A DNA stretch of 7,597 nucleotides from an uncultured Desulfovibrio sp. GTDB lineage: Bacteria; Desulfobacterota; Desulfovibrionia; Desulfovibrionales; Desulfovibrionaceae. The notes under the pieces are model-generated. The model did not search any database and was not told where the DNA came from. It was given only the letters and a program-made list of their open reading frames with translations. The stretch lies in contig CAMWPE010000116.1 in the NCBI GenBank assembly GCA_947176055.1, forward strand, positions 1 to 7,597. The letters run 5' to 3'. Below are positions 1 to 6,323 of the stretch, piece by piece. Made by a program: the position numbers and the translations under genes. Every line of letters begins with the position of its first letter. Within the stretch, counting starts at the first letter, position 1.

Positions 1-1
1 C

Positions 2-805
2 TCCACCTACGCCTCCGAAGGAGGCAACTTCGGCTCTTTCGTTTCCTTCAATATGGCGAAAAAACTGAACGCGAAAATGTACGCCGAAGCCGAAAGACTA
101 AACGTAAAATGGATCCTCGGCGGCGAATGCGGCCATATGTGGCGCGTTATCAATCAGTATATGAATACCTACAACGGTCCGGCTCCGGCCAATATGACCG
201 TCCCGGTGTCGCCCATAACCGGCACCGTGTTCGATTACGCCGAATCGACCAAGATGATTCACATAGCGGAATTTACGGCTGATCTGATCAAACACGGCAA
301 GCTGAATTTGCGTCCCAAACGCAACGCGAATATCATAACCACATGGCACGACTCCTGTAATCCCGCCCGCGGCATGGGTCTGCTCGACGAGCCGCGCTAC
401 GTGCTCAAACATGTCTGCGAAAACTTCGTGGAAATGCCGGAAAACACCATTCGCGAGCAGACTTTCTGTTGCGGCGCCGGCTCCGGTCTGAACACCGAGG
501 AGATTATGGAGTTGCGCATGCGCTCCGGAATGCCCCGCGGCAATGCCCTGCGTTATGTGCAACAAAAATATGGCGTAAACCACATGGCCTGCGTATGCGC
601 CATCGACCGGGCCACGTTGCCTCCCCTGGCCGATTATTGGGCGCCGGGTTGCACGGTAAGCGGTCTGCACGAGCTCGTGGGCAACGCCCTGGTTATGAAA
701 GGCGAATCGCCCCGGACCATGAATCTGCGCCAGGAAGATTTGCCGGAGGAATGCCTGGACGCGCCCGAAGAAGACGAAAATTCCGCGAGCGGGGAGGGCC
801 AATAG
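2..805 (+). CDS. dsrK: DsrK, HdrD-like catalytic Fe-S subunit of DsrMKJOP (5' partial)
   Basis: C-terminal 267 residues of DsrK, the cytoplasmic HdrD-like subunit of the DsrMKJOP membrane complex; the frame is open to the left edge, so the internal ATG at 53 is not the start. In the family DsrK takes electrons from the membrane subunits and is thought to reduce the DsrC trisulfide made by DsrAB. Seen: the CCG-domain cysteines, counted from the first visible codon, in GGECGH (Cys43), HDSC (Cys119), FCCGAGSG (Cys156-157) and CVC (Cys197, Cys199), which fit the non-cubane [4Fe-4S] site of heterodisulfide reductases. Stretches such as TKMIHIAEFTADLIKHGKL and MPENTIREQTFCCG are typical of sulfate-reducer DsrK. 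The end is a short acidic tail. Roughly half the protein, including the N-terminal ferredoxin-type cluster motifs, lies outside the window. Its stop is directly followed by the dsrJ ATG. Other HdrD/HmcF/TmcB-like proteins were considered, but the dsrJOP neighbours decide it. Confidence 0.95.
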   Translation, partial: STYASEGGNFGSFVSFNMAKKLNAKMYAEAERLNVKWILGGECGHMWRVINQYMNTYNGPAPANMTVPVSPITGTVFDYAESTKMIHIAEFTADLIKHGKLNLRPKRNANIITTWHDSCNPARGMGLLDEPRYVLKHVCENFVEMPENTIREQTFCCGAGSGLNTEEIMELRMRSGMPRGNALRYVQQKYGVNHMACVCAIDRATLPPLADYWAPGCTVSGLHELVGNALVMKGESPRTMNLRQEDLPEECLDAPEEDENSASGEGQ

Positions 806-1186
806 ATGTATAACGCCAAGGGTGTGATTATCGGCATAATCGTCTTTGTCATAATTTTCGCGTCCCCTTTCTGGTTGAGCTGGATCGGAACCGACTATAC
901 GAAAACCGGCGTAGTCCTTCCGCAAGGAGAAAAGCAATGCGTGGAGGACACAGAGTTCATGCGAGCCAATCACATGCGCCTGCTTGACGAATGGCGCGAT
1001 CAGGCCTTGCGGGAAGAAAACCGCGCCTATGTCTCCCATTTGAGCGGCAAGACCTTCGTAATCTCTCTGCAGAACACCTGCATGAAATGTCATAACAATT
1101 ACGCCTCTTTCTGCGAAAAGTGTCATGTGGCCAACAGCGTGTATCCATATTGCTGGACCTGCCATATTCTTCCGGAGGGCAAATAA
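806..1186 (+). CDS. dsrJ: DsrJ, periplasmic triheme cytochrome c of DsrMKJOP
   Basis: A 126-residue membrane-anchored triheme cytochrome c. Residues about 6-27 form one hydrophobic segment, probably an uncleaved signal anchor that places the rest in the periplasm. Three heme-binding motifs are visible: CMKCH (92-96), CEKCH (103-107) and CWTCH (116-120). Cys45, in EKQCVEDTEFMR, sits where the Allochromatium protein has a cysteine reported as an unusual axial heme ligand; His56 and His78 are other candidate distal ligands. The heme pattern, length and position between dsrK and dsrO identify it. DsrJ probably exchanges electrons with DsrO in the periplasm; its physiological partner is not settled in the literature. 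The start is firm: ATG at 806 abuts the dsrK stop, and a strong GGAGG at 793-797 lies 8 bases upstream inside the end of dsrK, so translation is probably coupled. Confidence 0.95.
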   Translation: MYNAKGVIIGIIVFVIIFASPFWLSWIGTDYTKTGVVLPQGEKQCVEDTEFMRANHMRLLDEWRDQALREENRAYVSHLSGKTFVISLQNTCMKCHNNYASFCEKCHVANSVYPYCWTCHILPEGK

Positions 1187-1962
1187 TGAAAGACAGCAGA
1201 AGACGATTCCTGAAATTGGCGGGGATCTCCGCCTTTGCCCTTATCGGCGGTCTCGGAGCGTCGGGGGCCCAGGCCCAGATAGCCCCGGGAAAATATATTC
1301 CCCGCCCCGGCGGACTGAAGGCTAAACGCTGGGCAATGGTCATCGATACCCGCCGGTTCGCCTCGGCGGAGGATTACGCCCCCTGCATCGAAGCCTGCGA
1401 CCGCGCTCATAATATCCCCCACATCCCTACGGATCAGAACGTAAAATGGATCTGGACCGATACTTATGATCATGTCTTCCCGGACGATATGAACAATCAT
1501 TTAAATACTTCGGTCCGTTCCCGGCCCTATATGCTCCTTTGCAACCACTGCGATAACCCGCCTTGCGTCCGCGTCTGCCCCACGCAGGCCACATACAAAA
1601 TGCCGAACGGCATAGTGGCTATGGATTACCATCGTTGCATCGGTTGCCGTTTCTGCATGGCCGGCTGTCCCTACGGCGCGCGCTCTTTCAACTTTGTCGA
1701 TCCCCGCAAATATCTTCCCGATCCCTATCCGAACAAGGAATTTCCCACGCGCATGATCGGCGTGGTGGAAAAATGCAACTTCTGCGTGGAAAGACTGGCC
1801 GACGGCAAAATGCCGGCGTGCGTCGAGGCGTCCAACGGAAAAATAGCCTTCGGCGATCTGGAGGATCCCAATTCCAGCGTCCGCCAGGCTCTGGCCAATA
1901 ACTTCAGTATCCGCCGCAAACCGAGCCTCGGCACCCAGCCCGGCGTCTACTACCTTATCTAG
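1186..1962 (+). CDS. dsrO: DsrO, Tat-exported periplasmic Fe-S subunit of DsrMKJOP
   Basis: A 258-residue periplasmic ferredoxin-like electron-transfer protein that partners the membrane subunit DsrP. The N-terminus is a twin-arginine signal (SRRRFLK at 4-10, then a hydrophobic stretch, likely cut after AQA near residue 30), so it should be exported folded with its clusters. Cysteines visible: Cys67 and Cys71 (PCIEAC); Cys119, 122, 127, 131 (CNHC...PPCVRVC); Cys151, 154, 157, 161 (CIGCRFCMAGC); Cys197, 200, 212 (CNFC...PAC). That is 13, enough for three [4Fe-4S] clusters, not the four of NrfC/DmsB-type relatives: where those end in CVEAC this one reads CVEAS. The ATG at 1186 overlaps the dsrJ TAA by one base and has GGAGG at 1174-1178; a longer in-frame extension back to 1120 would run through dsrJ and hide the Tat motif, so it is rejected. 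Confidence 0.95.
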   Translation: MKDSRRRFLKLAGISAFALIGGLGASGAQAQIAPGKYIPRPGGLKAKRWAMVIDTRRFASAEDYAPCIEACDRAHNIPHIPTDQNVKWIWTDTYDHVFPDDMNNHLNTSVRSRPYMLLCNHCDNPPCVRVCPTQATYKMPNGIVAMDYHRCIGCRFCMAGCPYGARSFNFVDPRKYLPDPYPNKEFPTRMIGVVEKCNFCVERLADGKMPACVEASNGKIAFGDLEDPNSSVRQALANNFSIRRKPSLGTQPGVYYLI

Positions 1963-1973
1963 GGAGACTGGCC

Positions 1974-3149
1974 ATGCTTCAAATGTTATTCAAAGCCTCC
2001 AAAAGCTATTACGCCTGGCTGGCTTTCCTGCTCTGCGTAATCGCCGTCTGCGGAATAGCCTATCTGGATCAGCTCTTCAACGGTCTTGGCATCACCGGCA
2101 TGAGCAAGGACGTATCCTGGGGGCTGTATATCTCCCAGTTTACCTATTTTGTTGGCGTGGCCGCCTCCGCGGTCATGCTCGTCCTGCCAGCCTATTTCCA
2201 TCATTATAAAAAATTCAAGAGGATGATAATCTTTGGCGAATTCATGGCCGTGGCCGCGGTCGTGATGTGCGCGCTCTTTATCGTCGTCGACCTGGGCCAG
2301 CCGCAACGCATGCTCAACGTCATGCTCTATCCCACGCCAAACTCGGTCATGTTTTACGACATGATCGTTCTCTGCGGATATCTGGGCTTAAACATCGTCA
2401 TCGGCTGGGTTACCCTCGAAGCTGAATTTCGCGACGCGGAACCTCCCAAATGGGTAAAGCCCCTGATCTATATCTCCATAATCTGGGCTTTCTCTATCCA
2501 TACTGTAACGGCCTTCCTTTACGCCGGCGTGCCCGGTCGTCACTACTGGCTGACGGCCATCATGGCGGCCCGCTTCCTGGCTTCCGCTTTCTGCTCCGGA
2601 CCGGCCATCCTCCTGCTTCTCATTTTCGCCGTGCGCAGGCTTACCGGCTTTGACCCCGGCAAGGACGCGGTGAAAACCCTCTCGATAATTATCGTCTACG
2701 CCATGTGCGTAAACGTATTCTTCTACCTCTGCGAACTCTTTACATCCTTTTACAGCAATATCCCCGGACATATGGAGCCTATCCGCTTTCTGTTCGAAGG
2801 ACACGGCGGTCATCTGGCCTGGGTATCCTACTGGATGTGGGCCGCCGTGATCATGGCCATTGGCTCGCTGATCATCCTTATTCCGCCCCGCTGGCGTAAT
2901 AGCCGGCTTTTGCCCTTCGCGCTGATCATGCTGGTCGCGGCCTCCTGGATCGATAAAGGCCTCGGCCTGCTTATCGGCGGTTTTACCCCCAACATGTTCG
3001 AAGCCGTGACTCCTTATATGCCCACTTTCAAGGAAGTCATGGTCGCCCTGGGAGTTTACGCCGTAGGCGCCCTGGTTCTCTCGCTCCTCTGGAAAATAGC
3101 CTTGAGCGTAAAGAAAATCTCCGGTCATTTTTCGGATCAACCCGAATAG
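1974..3149 (+). CDS. dsrP: DsrP, NrfD/PsrC-family integral membrane subunit of DsrMKJOP
   Basis: A 391-residue polytopic membrane protein of the NrfD/PsrC family, the expected quinol-interacting partner of DsrO. About ten hydrophobic segments can be picked out (roughly 13-31, 49-73, 85-105, 127-147, 164-184, 196-220, 234-256, 281-303, 311-334, 354-377), matching family topology. Seen in the loops: conserved-looking VVDLGQPQRML (104-114), typical of DsrP/HybB-like proteins, WAFSIHTVTAFLY (171-183) and GHGGHLAWVSYWMW (276-289). In the family this subunit passes electrons between menaquinol and the periplasmic Fe-S protein. It follows dsrO after 11 bases, with GGGAG at 1962-1966 starting on the last base of the dsrO stop and 7 bases before the ATG. 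It is the last gene of the operon: two hairpins and a promoter for the next gene follow. HybB and HmcC/TmcC-like proteins are relatives, but context makes DsrP secure. Confidence 0.94.
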   Translation: MLQMLFKASKSYYAWLAFLLCVIAVCGIAYLDQLFNGLGITGMSKDVSWGLYISQFTYFVGVAASAVMLVLPAYFHHYKKFKRMIIFGEFMAVAAVVMCALFIVVDLGQPQRMLNVMLYPTPNSVMFYDMIVLCGYLGLNIVIGWVTLEAEFRDAEPPKWVKPLIYISIIWAFSIHTVTAFLYAGVPGRHYWLTAIMAARFLASAFCSGPAILLLLIFAVRRLTGFDPGKDAVKTLSIIIVYAMCVNVFFYLCELFTSFYSNIPGHMEPIRFLFEGHGGHLAWVSYWMWAAVIMAIGSLIILIPPRWRNSRLLPFALIMLVAASWIDKGLGLLIGGFTPNMFEAVTPYMPTFKEVMVALGVYAVGALVLSLLWKIALSVKKISGHFSDQPE

Positions 3150-3152
3150 AGC

Positions 3153-3170
3153 CGCGACGCTTCGCGTTTT
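3153..3170 (+). terminator. Small hairpin plus T4 after dsrP
   Basis: Five-base perfect stem CGCGA (3153-3157) with TCGCG (3162-3166), a 4-base loop, then TTTT at 3167-3170. It starts four bases after the dsrP stop. On its own it is a weak terminator; it may instead protect the 3' end of the dsr mRNA or assist the stronger hairpin directly downstream. Confidence 0.4.
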
Positions 3171-3173
3171 ATG

Positions 3174-3204
3174 GGCCCGTCGTTACGGCGGGCCTTTTCT
3201 ATTT
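3174..3204 (+). terminator. Rho-independent terminator of the dsr operon
   Basis: A nine-pair stem: 3174-3182 (GGCCCGTCG) pairs with 3186-3194 (CGGCGGGCC), with one G-T wobble and a TTA loop, followed by the T-rich tail TTTTCTATTT at 3195-3204. It lies 24 bases after the dsrP stop and just before a new promoter, which fits the end of the dsrMKJOP transcript. Confidence 0.85.
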
Positions 3205-3211
3205 CGCCGCC

Positions 3212-3240
3212 TTGACTTTGACTTGTTAAGTCATGATAAT
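3212..3240 (+). promoter_or_regulatory. Sigma70-type promoter for the HD-domain gene
   Basis: TTGACT at 3212-3217 (-35) and GATAAT at 3235-3240 (-10) with an optimal 17-base spacer, in the gap between the dsr terminator and the next gene. A start near 3247 would leave a leader of about 125 bases. This is motif reading only; no start site has been mapped. Confidence 0.65.
3219..3233. promoter_or_regulatory. Inverted repeat within the promoter spacer (candidate operator)
   Basis: TGACTT (3219-3224), GTT, AAGTCA (3228-3233): a perfect six-base inverted repeat with a 3-base centre, lying wholly between the -35 and -10 boxes. A dimeric repressor bound there would block RNA polymerase. It does not match the FNR, CRP or HcpR half-sites I know, and no regulator gene is adjacent. 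It could also arise by chance in this AT-rich patch. Confidence 0.4.
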
Positions 3241-3246
3241 ACCATT

Positions 3247-3372
3247 TAAGGAACCAGATCGCGCCTCGCGACCCGGAGCCTTAAAATACTAACTTTGCTA
3301 ATCATTCGGCGGACGAACCAATATTTTCGAACACAGCTTTTGGATAAATTCTGTCTTTTTGGAGAATCAGCC
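3247..3372 (+). other. Leader region of the HD-domain gene, no recognised riboswitch
   Basis: About 125 bases between the inferred start point and the ATG. A small hairpin can be drawn (TCGCG at 3259-3263 with CGCGA at 3267-3271, CCT loop), and a weaker one at 3305-3317. I recognise no riboswitch or T-box pattern and no T-run that would make an attenuator. Its one clear element is GGAG at 3361-3364, eight bases before ATG 3373. That ribosome site favours this ATG over the in-frame TTG at 3295, which lacks one. Confidence 0.35.
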
Positions 3373-4698
3373 ATGCACGAAGCCATAAAAGACGCCATGG
3401 GGATCTGCAAGACTCTCCTCCGCAACGGCTACGACGCCCATGTCATCAACGCTCCCCTGCAGGACCGGATGCTGGCGAAAAACGCGGGCGACGAAATCTT
3501 CGTCGATATCGCCTGCGAGCCAGATCCGGCGGCTTTAGCCAAACTTTTTCCGGCCGCGGAGCCCGGCGATGGGCCGGCTATGGCCATAATGAGAGACAAC
3601 GGCCGCGTTTACCGGTTTTACGCCCTCGCGTCTGACGAAGCCAATCATCCGGAACTCTCGCTGTTGCGAATTACGCCAAATCTGGTGGCGGAAATGCCGG
3701 ACAATATGCGAAAGCAACTGCGCCTCTCCGGTTTTGGCGAAAGACAGCCATCCGATGATCCCTACGAGGGCTTCGCCGATTTTGAAAAAGGCTCCATTCG
3801 CATCCTCGGGCTTCCGGACGAAACAATCAGGCATAATTTCCTCCTGCCCATTCGCGCCCTGCGTTACGCCGCCAATTTCGATATCCCCATTGAGCCGAAC
3901 ACCTGGATGGGAATAGTCCGCTCTTCCGTGCGCATCCTCGATTATGTTCCCGTTAGCGATATTATTGACGAATGGCGCAAGGTCGCGGCGGAGTCGATGC
4001 ACAGATTCGTCCGGCTGCTTTACGATTCGCACATCCTGCAAGGCCTGATTCCGGAGATAGCGGGGCTGGCCTGCGTGCCGCAACAGAACGAAAAAGGCGA
4101 GCTGGAAAACGTATTCGAGCATACCCTGAAAACAATGCGCCGCTATCCCGAAGAAGGCATGCATTACGACTGGCTTGGAACTGTCGCCATGATGTTCCAC
4201 GACGTCGGCAAGCTCTTCACAGCGGATTATTTCGATGGTCGCTGGACATTTTTCCAGCATCACCGCGTAGGAGCCAGGGTAACCCGCAAGATCCTGCGTC
4301 GCCTGCATTTCGATTTGGCTGATACGGAATTAATCTGCCAGCTCGTCGCCAACCATATGCATTTGAACTTCATGCTGACGGATCGCGGCATCAGACGTTT
4401 CAAAGCTCTGGGCGAAACACCCCGGCTCATCGCGATGGCCCGGGCCGACGCCCTCGCCAAAGAAGACAGCCTCACTTCATTCAATCACAATATGAAATAT
4501 CTGGATCGGGCCGAAACGCCGGTGGAGATGCTGGAGCCGCTCCTAAATGGCAACGAAATAATGGAAGTAACCGGTCATTCCCCTGGTCCGCTCATCGGCG
4601 CGACGCGCGACGCTTTGCTTACGGCGCAAAAGACCGGTCTGGTCGCGGACAGGCAGGGCGCTATCGAATTTGTCCGCAATTACGTCACGACCGGCTAA
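3373..4698 (+). CDS. HD-domain protein of the poly(A) polymerase/CCA-transferase superfamily, degenerate nucleotidyltransferase head
   Basis: A 441-residue protein with the layout of a bacterial poly(A) polymerase or CCA-adding enzyme: head (about 1-150), neck (about 155-235, with RALRYAANFDIPIEPNTW) and a C-terminal HD domain. HD residues seen: His250 (FEHT), His276-Asp277 (FHDVGK), His296-His297 (FQHHRVGA), His328 (ANHM) and Asp359 (ARADA), so metal-dependent phosphohydrolase activity is plausible. The head aligns loosely (NGYDAHVINAPLQDRML for the usual NGY-x-VGGxVRDxLL), but the glycine pair reads NA, the DxD pair is reduced to FVDI, and the usual RRDFTINALA segment is missing. It is therefore probably not an active nucleotidyltransferase. 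The RNA substrate, if any, is unknown. The start is set by GGAG at 3361-3364; the frame extends back to a TTG at 3295 with no ribosome site. It has its own promoter and sits between the dsr terminator and convergent rlmH. Confidence 0.8.
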   Translation: MHEAIKDAMGICKTLLRNGYDAHVINAPLQDRMLAKNAGDEIFVDIACEPDPAALAKLFPAAEPGDGPAMAIMRDNGRVYRFYALASDEANHPELSLLRITPNLVAEMPDNMRKQLRLSGFGERQPSDDPYEGFADFEKGSIRILGLPDETIRHNFLLPIRALRYAANFDIPIEPNTWMGIVRSSVRILDYVPVSDIIDEWRKVAAESMHRFVRLLYDSHILQGLIPEIAGLACVPQQNEKGELENVFEHTLKTMRRYPEEGMHYDWLGTVAMMFHDVGKLFTADYFDGRWTFFQHHRVGARVTRKILRRLHFDLADTELICQLVANHMHLNFMLTDRGIRRFKALGETPRLIAMARADALAKEDSLTSFNHNMKYLDRAETPVEMLEPLLNGNEIMEVTGHSPGPLIGATRDALLTAQKTGLVADRQGAIEFVRNYVTTG

Positions 4699-4723
4699 AA
4701 GGAAAGGAGCGTTCGCGCCGCTC
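4696..4723 (-). terminator. Possible rlmH terminator overlapping its stop codon
   Basis: Read on the - strand, GAGCG (4723-4719) pairs with CGCTC (4711-4707) around a 7-base loop and is followed by CTTTCCTTTTA running to 4696. The stem starts inside the rlmH TGA (4724-4722). The stem is short and the T-run interrupted, so this is tentative. On the + strand no T-run follows, so it would not serve the HD-domain gene. Confidence 0.35.
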
Positions 4724-5195
4724 AATGGTGATAGGGAAAATTCCGGTTTATCGCTTCCGCGCGGAATAACTGCTCGAGGAGCAGGACGCGCGCCATTTCA
4801 TGAGGAAAGGTAAAAGCGGAGAGACTCAGGAGAGCGTCGCAGGCGTCGAGCGCCTCCTTTGGGAGCCCGAATGGTCCGCCCAGGATGAACGTCAATCGTC
4901 GCGATTCCCTTTCATCCATACGGCGCAGAAAAGCGGCGAATCCTTCCGAAGTAAACGCTTGACCCCTGTCGTGCAAACCTATGCGATATTGTCCGGACTC
5001 GAACGACCGCTCCATGAATTTATATTCCTGAAGGCGCCTTTCCGGGGGCGGGAGCGCGGAATCTCCGTCTCGCGTTTCGCGAACGCTTACCGTTCGCCAT
5101 TTTAGAAGCAAGCCGAGATAATGTTCGGCCGCCTGCCTCCAGTAAACCGTCTTCAGTTTGCCTACGCAAATTATGTCAATCGCTTTGAATTTCAT
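4722..5195 (-). CDS. rlmH: RlmH, 23S rRNA (pseudouridine-1915 N3)-methyltransferase
   Basis: A 157-residue SPOUT-class methyltransferase, the normal length for RlmH, which uses S-adenosylmethionine to methylate N3 of pseudouridine 1915 in helix 69 of 23S rRNA on assembled ribosomes. Seen: the N-terminal IICVGKLK (8-15), LHDRG (74-78; the family usually has LDxxG), the knot/SAM loop FILGGPFGL (103-111), the C-terminal LSLSAFTFPHEMARVLLLEQ (123-142) and the closing PYHH. Length and motifs agree, so function is secure. It is convergent with the HD-domain gene (23-base gap) and divergent from the tsaC/yrdC gene, whose likely ATG shares the CATG at 5193-5196. A strong Shine-Dalgarno, AGGAGG, lies at 5203-5198 on the - strand, inside the neighbour's coding region, with an unusually short spacer if that hexamer is used. 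Confidence 0.95.
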   Translation of the reverse strand: MKFKAIDIICVGKLKTVYWRQAAEHYLGLLLKWRTVSVRETRDGDSALPPPERRLQEYKFMERSFESGQYRIGLHDRGQAFTSEGFAAFLRRMDERESRRLTFILGGPFGLPKEALDACDALLSLSAFTFPHEMARVLLLEQLFRAEAINRNFPYHH

Positions 5196-5841
5196 GCCCT
5201 CCTCACCGGCTATTAATCTAAGTCAGGCCAAAAATATTTTGCGCTTCGGCGGAATATTGGTCTATCCTACCGAAACTTTTTTTGCCGTAGGTTGCCGGAG
5301 CGACGCGCCAGAAGCCGTCGCCCTGATTGGAGCGCTCAAATGTCGGCTTCCGGAAAAACCTTTTCCGCTTATCGTCCCCGATCTGGCGCGAGCGGAACGG
5401 ATCGCGGATTTCGGCGAGCTTCACCGTCGCGTCGCGGAAAACTTCTGGCCCGGCCCTCTGACCATGCTTCTGCGCGCCCGCGGCTATCTTGATCCGCGTT
5501 TAAAAAATGGTCAAAATAAAGTCGCTTTGCGCGTCCCCGCTTCGACGGTCGCCCGGGGTCTCGCGGAGGCTTGCGGCGTCCCGATAATTTCGACCAGCGC
5601 CAATTTCTCCGGCTCGCCGCCCGCGGCGACGTTTGGAGAACTTAATCTAAAATTTTTGGAAAATTTGCGCCGGATTGGAGGCGCCGTCTTGCGCGAGTCC
5701 GGCGAGGAAAAGAGATTCAAGCTTCCTTCGACAATCGTCGGTTTCGAAGAATCCGCCGCGAAAATTTTGCGCGACGGCGCCATAAGCCGCTCCAGTCTCG
5801 AAGCCAAAGGCATACCCATAATCGATCCGGAAAAGTTATGA
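5194..5841 (+). CDS. tsaC: Threonylcarbamoyl-AMP synthase, TsaC/Sua5/YrdC family
   Basis: A YrdC-domain protein of 215 residues from ATG 5194. The family makes L-threonylcarbamoyl-AMP from threonine, bicarbonate and ATP, the first step of t6A formation at position 37 of ANN-decoding tRNAs. Seen: VYPTETFFAVGC (23-34), the basic K49-C-R51...K55 substrate site (ALKCRLPEKPFPLIV), FWPGPLTMLL (84-93), VALRVPAS (110-117), STSANFSG (133-140) and LPSTIV (177-182). There is no C-terminal Sua5 domain, so it is the short TsaC type, slightly longer than E. coli's. The start is uncertain: ATG 5173 and TTG 5158 are in frame and none has a Shine-Dalgarno; 5194 was chosen because it gives the usual spacing to the domain and least overlap with divergent rlmH. 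The Nudix gene overlaps its stop by ATGA. HypF and carbamoyltransferases share the domain but are far larger. Confidence 0.92.
   Translation: MPSSPAINLSQAKNILRFGGILVYPTETFFAVGCRSDAPEAVALIGALKCRLPEKPFPLIVPDLARAERIADFGELHRRVAENFWPGPLTMLLRARGYLDPRLKNGQNKVALRVPASTVARGLAEACGVPIISTSANFSGSPPAATFGELNLKFLENLRRIGGAVLRESGEEKRFKLPSTIVGFEESAAKILRDGAISRSSLEAKGIPIIDPEKL
5197..5204 (-). promoter_or_regulatory. Shine-Dalgarno of rlmH inside the divergent gene
   Basis: On the - strand GAGGAGGG occupies 5204-5197, one base before the rlmH ATG at 5195-5193. The match to the anti-SD is strong, but the hexamer AGGAGG leaves only two bases of spacer; pairing through the upstream GAGG half gives a more usual five. 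It fixes the rlmH start and overlaps codons 2-4 of the divergent gene. Confidence 0.65.
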
Positions 5842-6317
5842 AAAAAGAAATAAAATGCCCCGCTTGCGGCGGCTCTATCGAAGCGTACGCCAATCCCGCT
5901 CCTACAGTCGATGTCGTAATCTACTCTCCTGAAAAGGGCGTCGTCGTTATCAAGCGCGAAAACATTCCCCATGGCTACGCTCTTCCCGGCGGCTTTATCG
6001 ACGAAGGCGAGCAGGCCGAAGCCGCGGCCATCCGCGAAGCGAAGGAGGAAACCAATCTCGATATCCGCCTTACCGGGCTGCTTGGCGTGTATTCGCGGCC
6101 GGACCGGGATCCGCGACGCCATACCATGAGCATGGTTTACGTATGCGAGGCCGCCAATCCGGACGAATTGCGCGCCGGAGACGACGCCGGTCAAGCGGCC
6201 TTTTATAGTCTGGACAATTTGCCGTCGCCCATAGTTTTCGATCATGATCAAATTATTTCGGATTTCAAGGAGTATCTCGTCGGCGAACGGTCGCTGGCCC
6301 CCGTTCAGCCTCTGTAA
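5838..6317 (+). CDS. Nudix hydrolase, ADP-ribose-pyrophosphatase-like
   Basis: A 159-residue Nudix protein that should cleave a nucleoside diphosphate linked to another group. The Nudix box is intact at 52-74: Gly52, Glu58, then Arg66-Glu67 and Glu70-Glu71 as metal ligands; the late glycine of the consensus is Asn73. Before it, ENIPHGYALPGG (41-52) is the usual strand and loop leading in. The N-terminus has one CPAC pair (Cys7, Cys10), half of a zinc ribbon, followed by AYANPAPTVDVVI; with no second pair seen nearby, zinc binding is doubtful. The substrate cannot be read from sequence: ADP-ribose-like compounds are a guess from box similarity. The ATG overlaps the tsaC stop (ATGA, 5838-5841), which points to coupled translation, and ubiD follows after six bases, so the three probably form one transcript. 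Confidence 0.9.
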   Translation: MKKEIKCPACGGSIEAYANPAPTVDVVIYSPEKGVVVIKRENIPHGYALPGGFIDEGEQAEAAAIREAKEETNLDIRLTGLLGVYSRPDRDPRRHTMSMVYVCEAANPDELRAGDDAGQAAFYSLDNLPSPIVFDHDQIISDFKEYLVGERSLAPVQPL

Positions 6318-6323
6318 CCCCCG

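Noticed and set aside
98..1165. A 355-codon open frame on the - strand opposite dsrK and dsrJ
   Set aside because: It lies antisense to two genes with clear family motifs, carries no recognisable domain, and is explained by GC-rich codon bias leaving few stops on the reverse strand. The - strand open frames at 2388-3140, 3535-4308 and 5511-6251 are rejected for the same reason.
1120..1185. Longer N-terminus for DsrO starting within dsrJ
   Set aside because: It would overlap the dsrJ heme motifs, bury the Tat signal and ignore the GGAGG at 1174-1178 that serves ATG 1186.
3295..3372. Longer start (TTG 3295) for the HD-domain protein
   Set aside because: No ribosome site precedes it; GGAG at 3361-3364 is well placed for ATG 3373, and the extra residues have no family resemblance.
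3247..3372. Riboswitch or attenuator in the HD-gene leader
   Set aside because: Only small hairpins can be drawn, with no recognised aptamer core and no terminator-like stem with a T-run.
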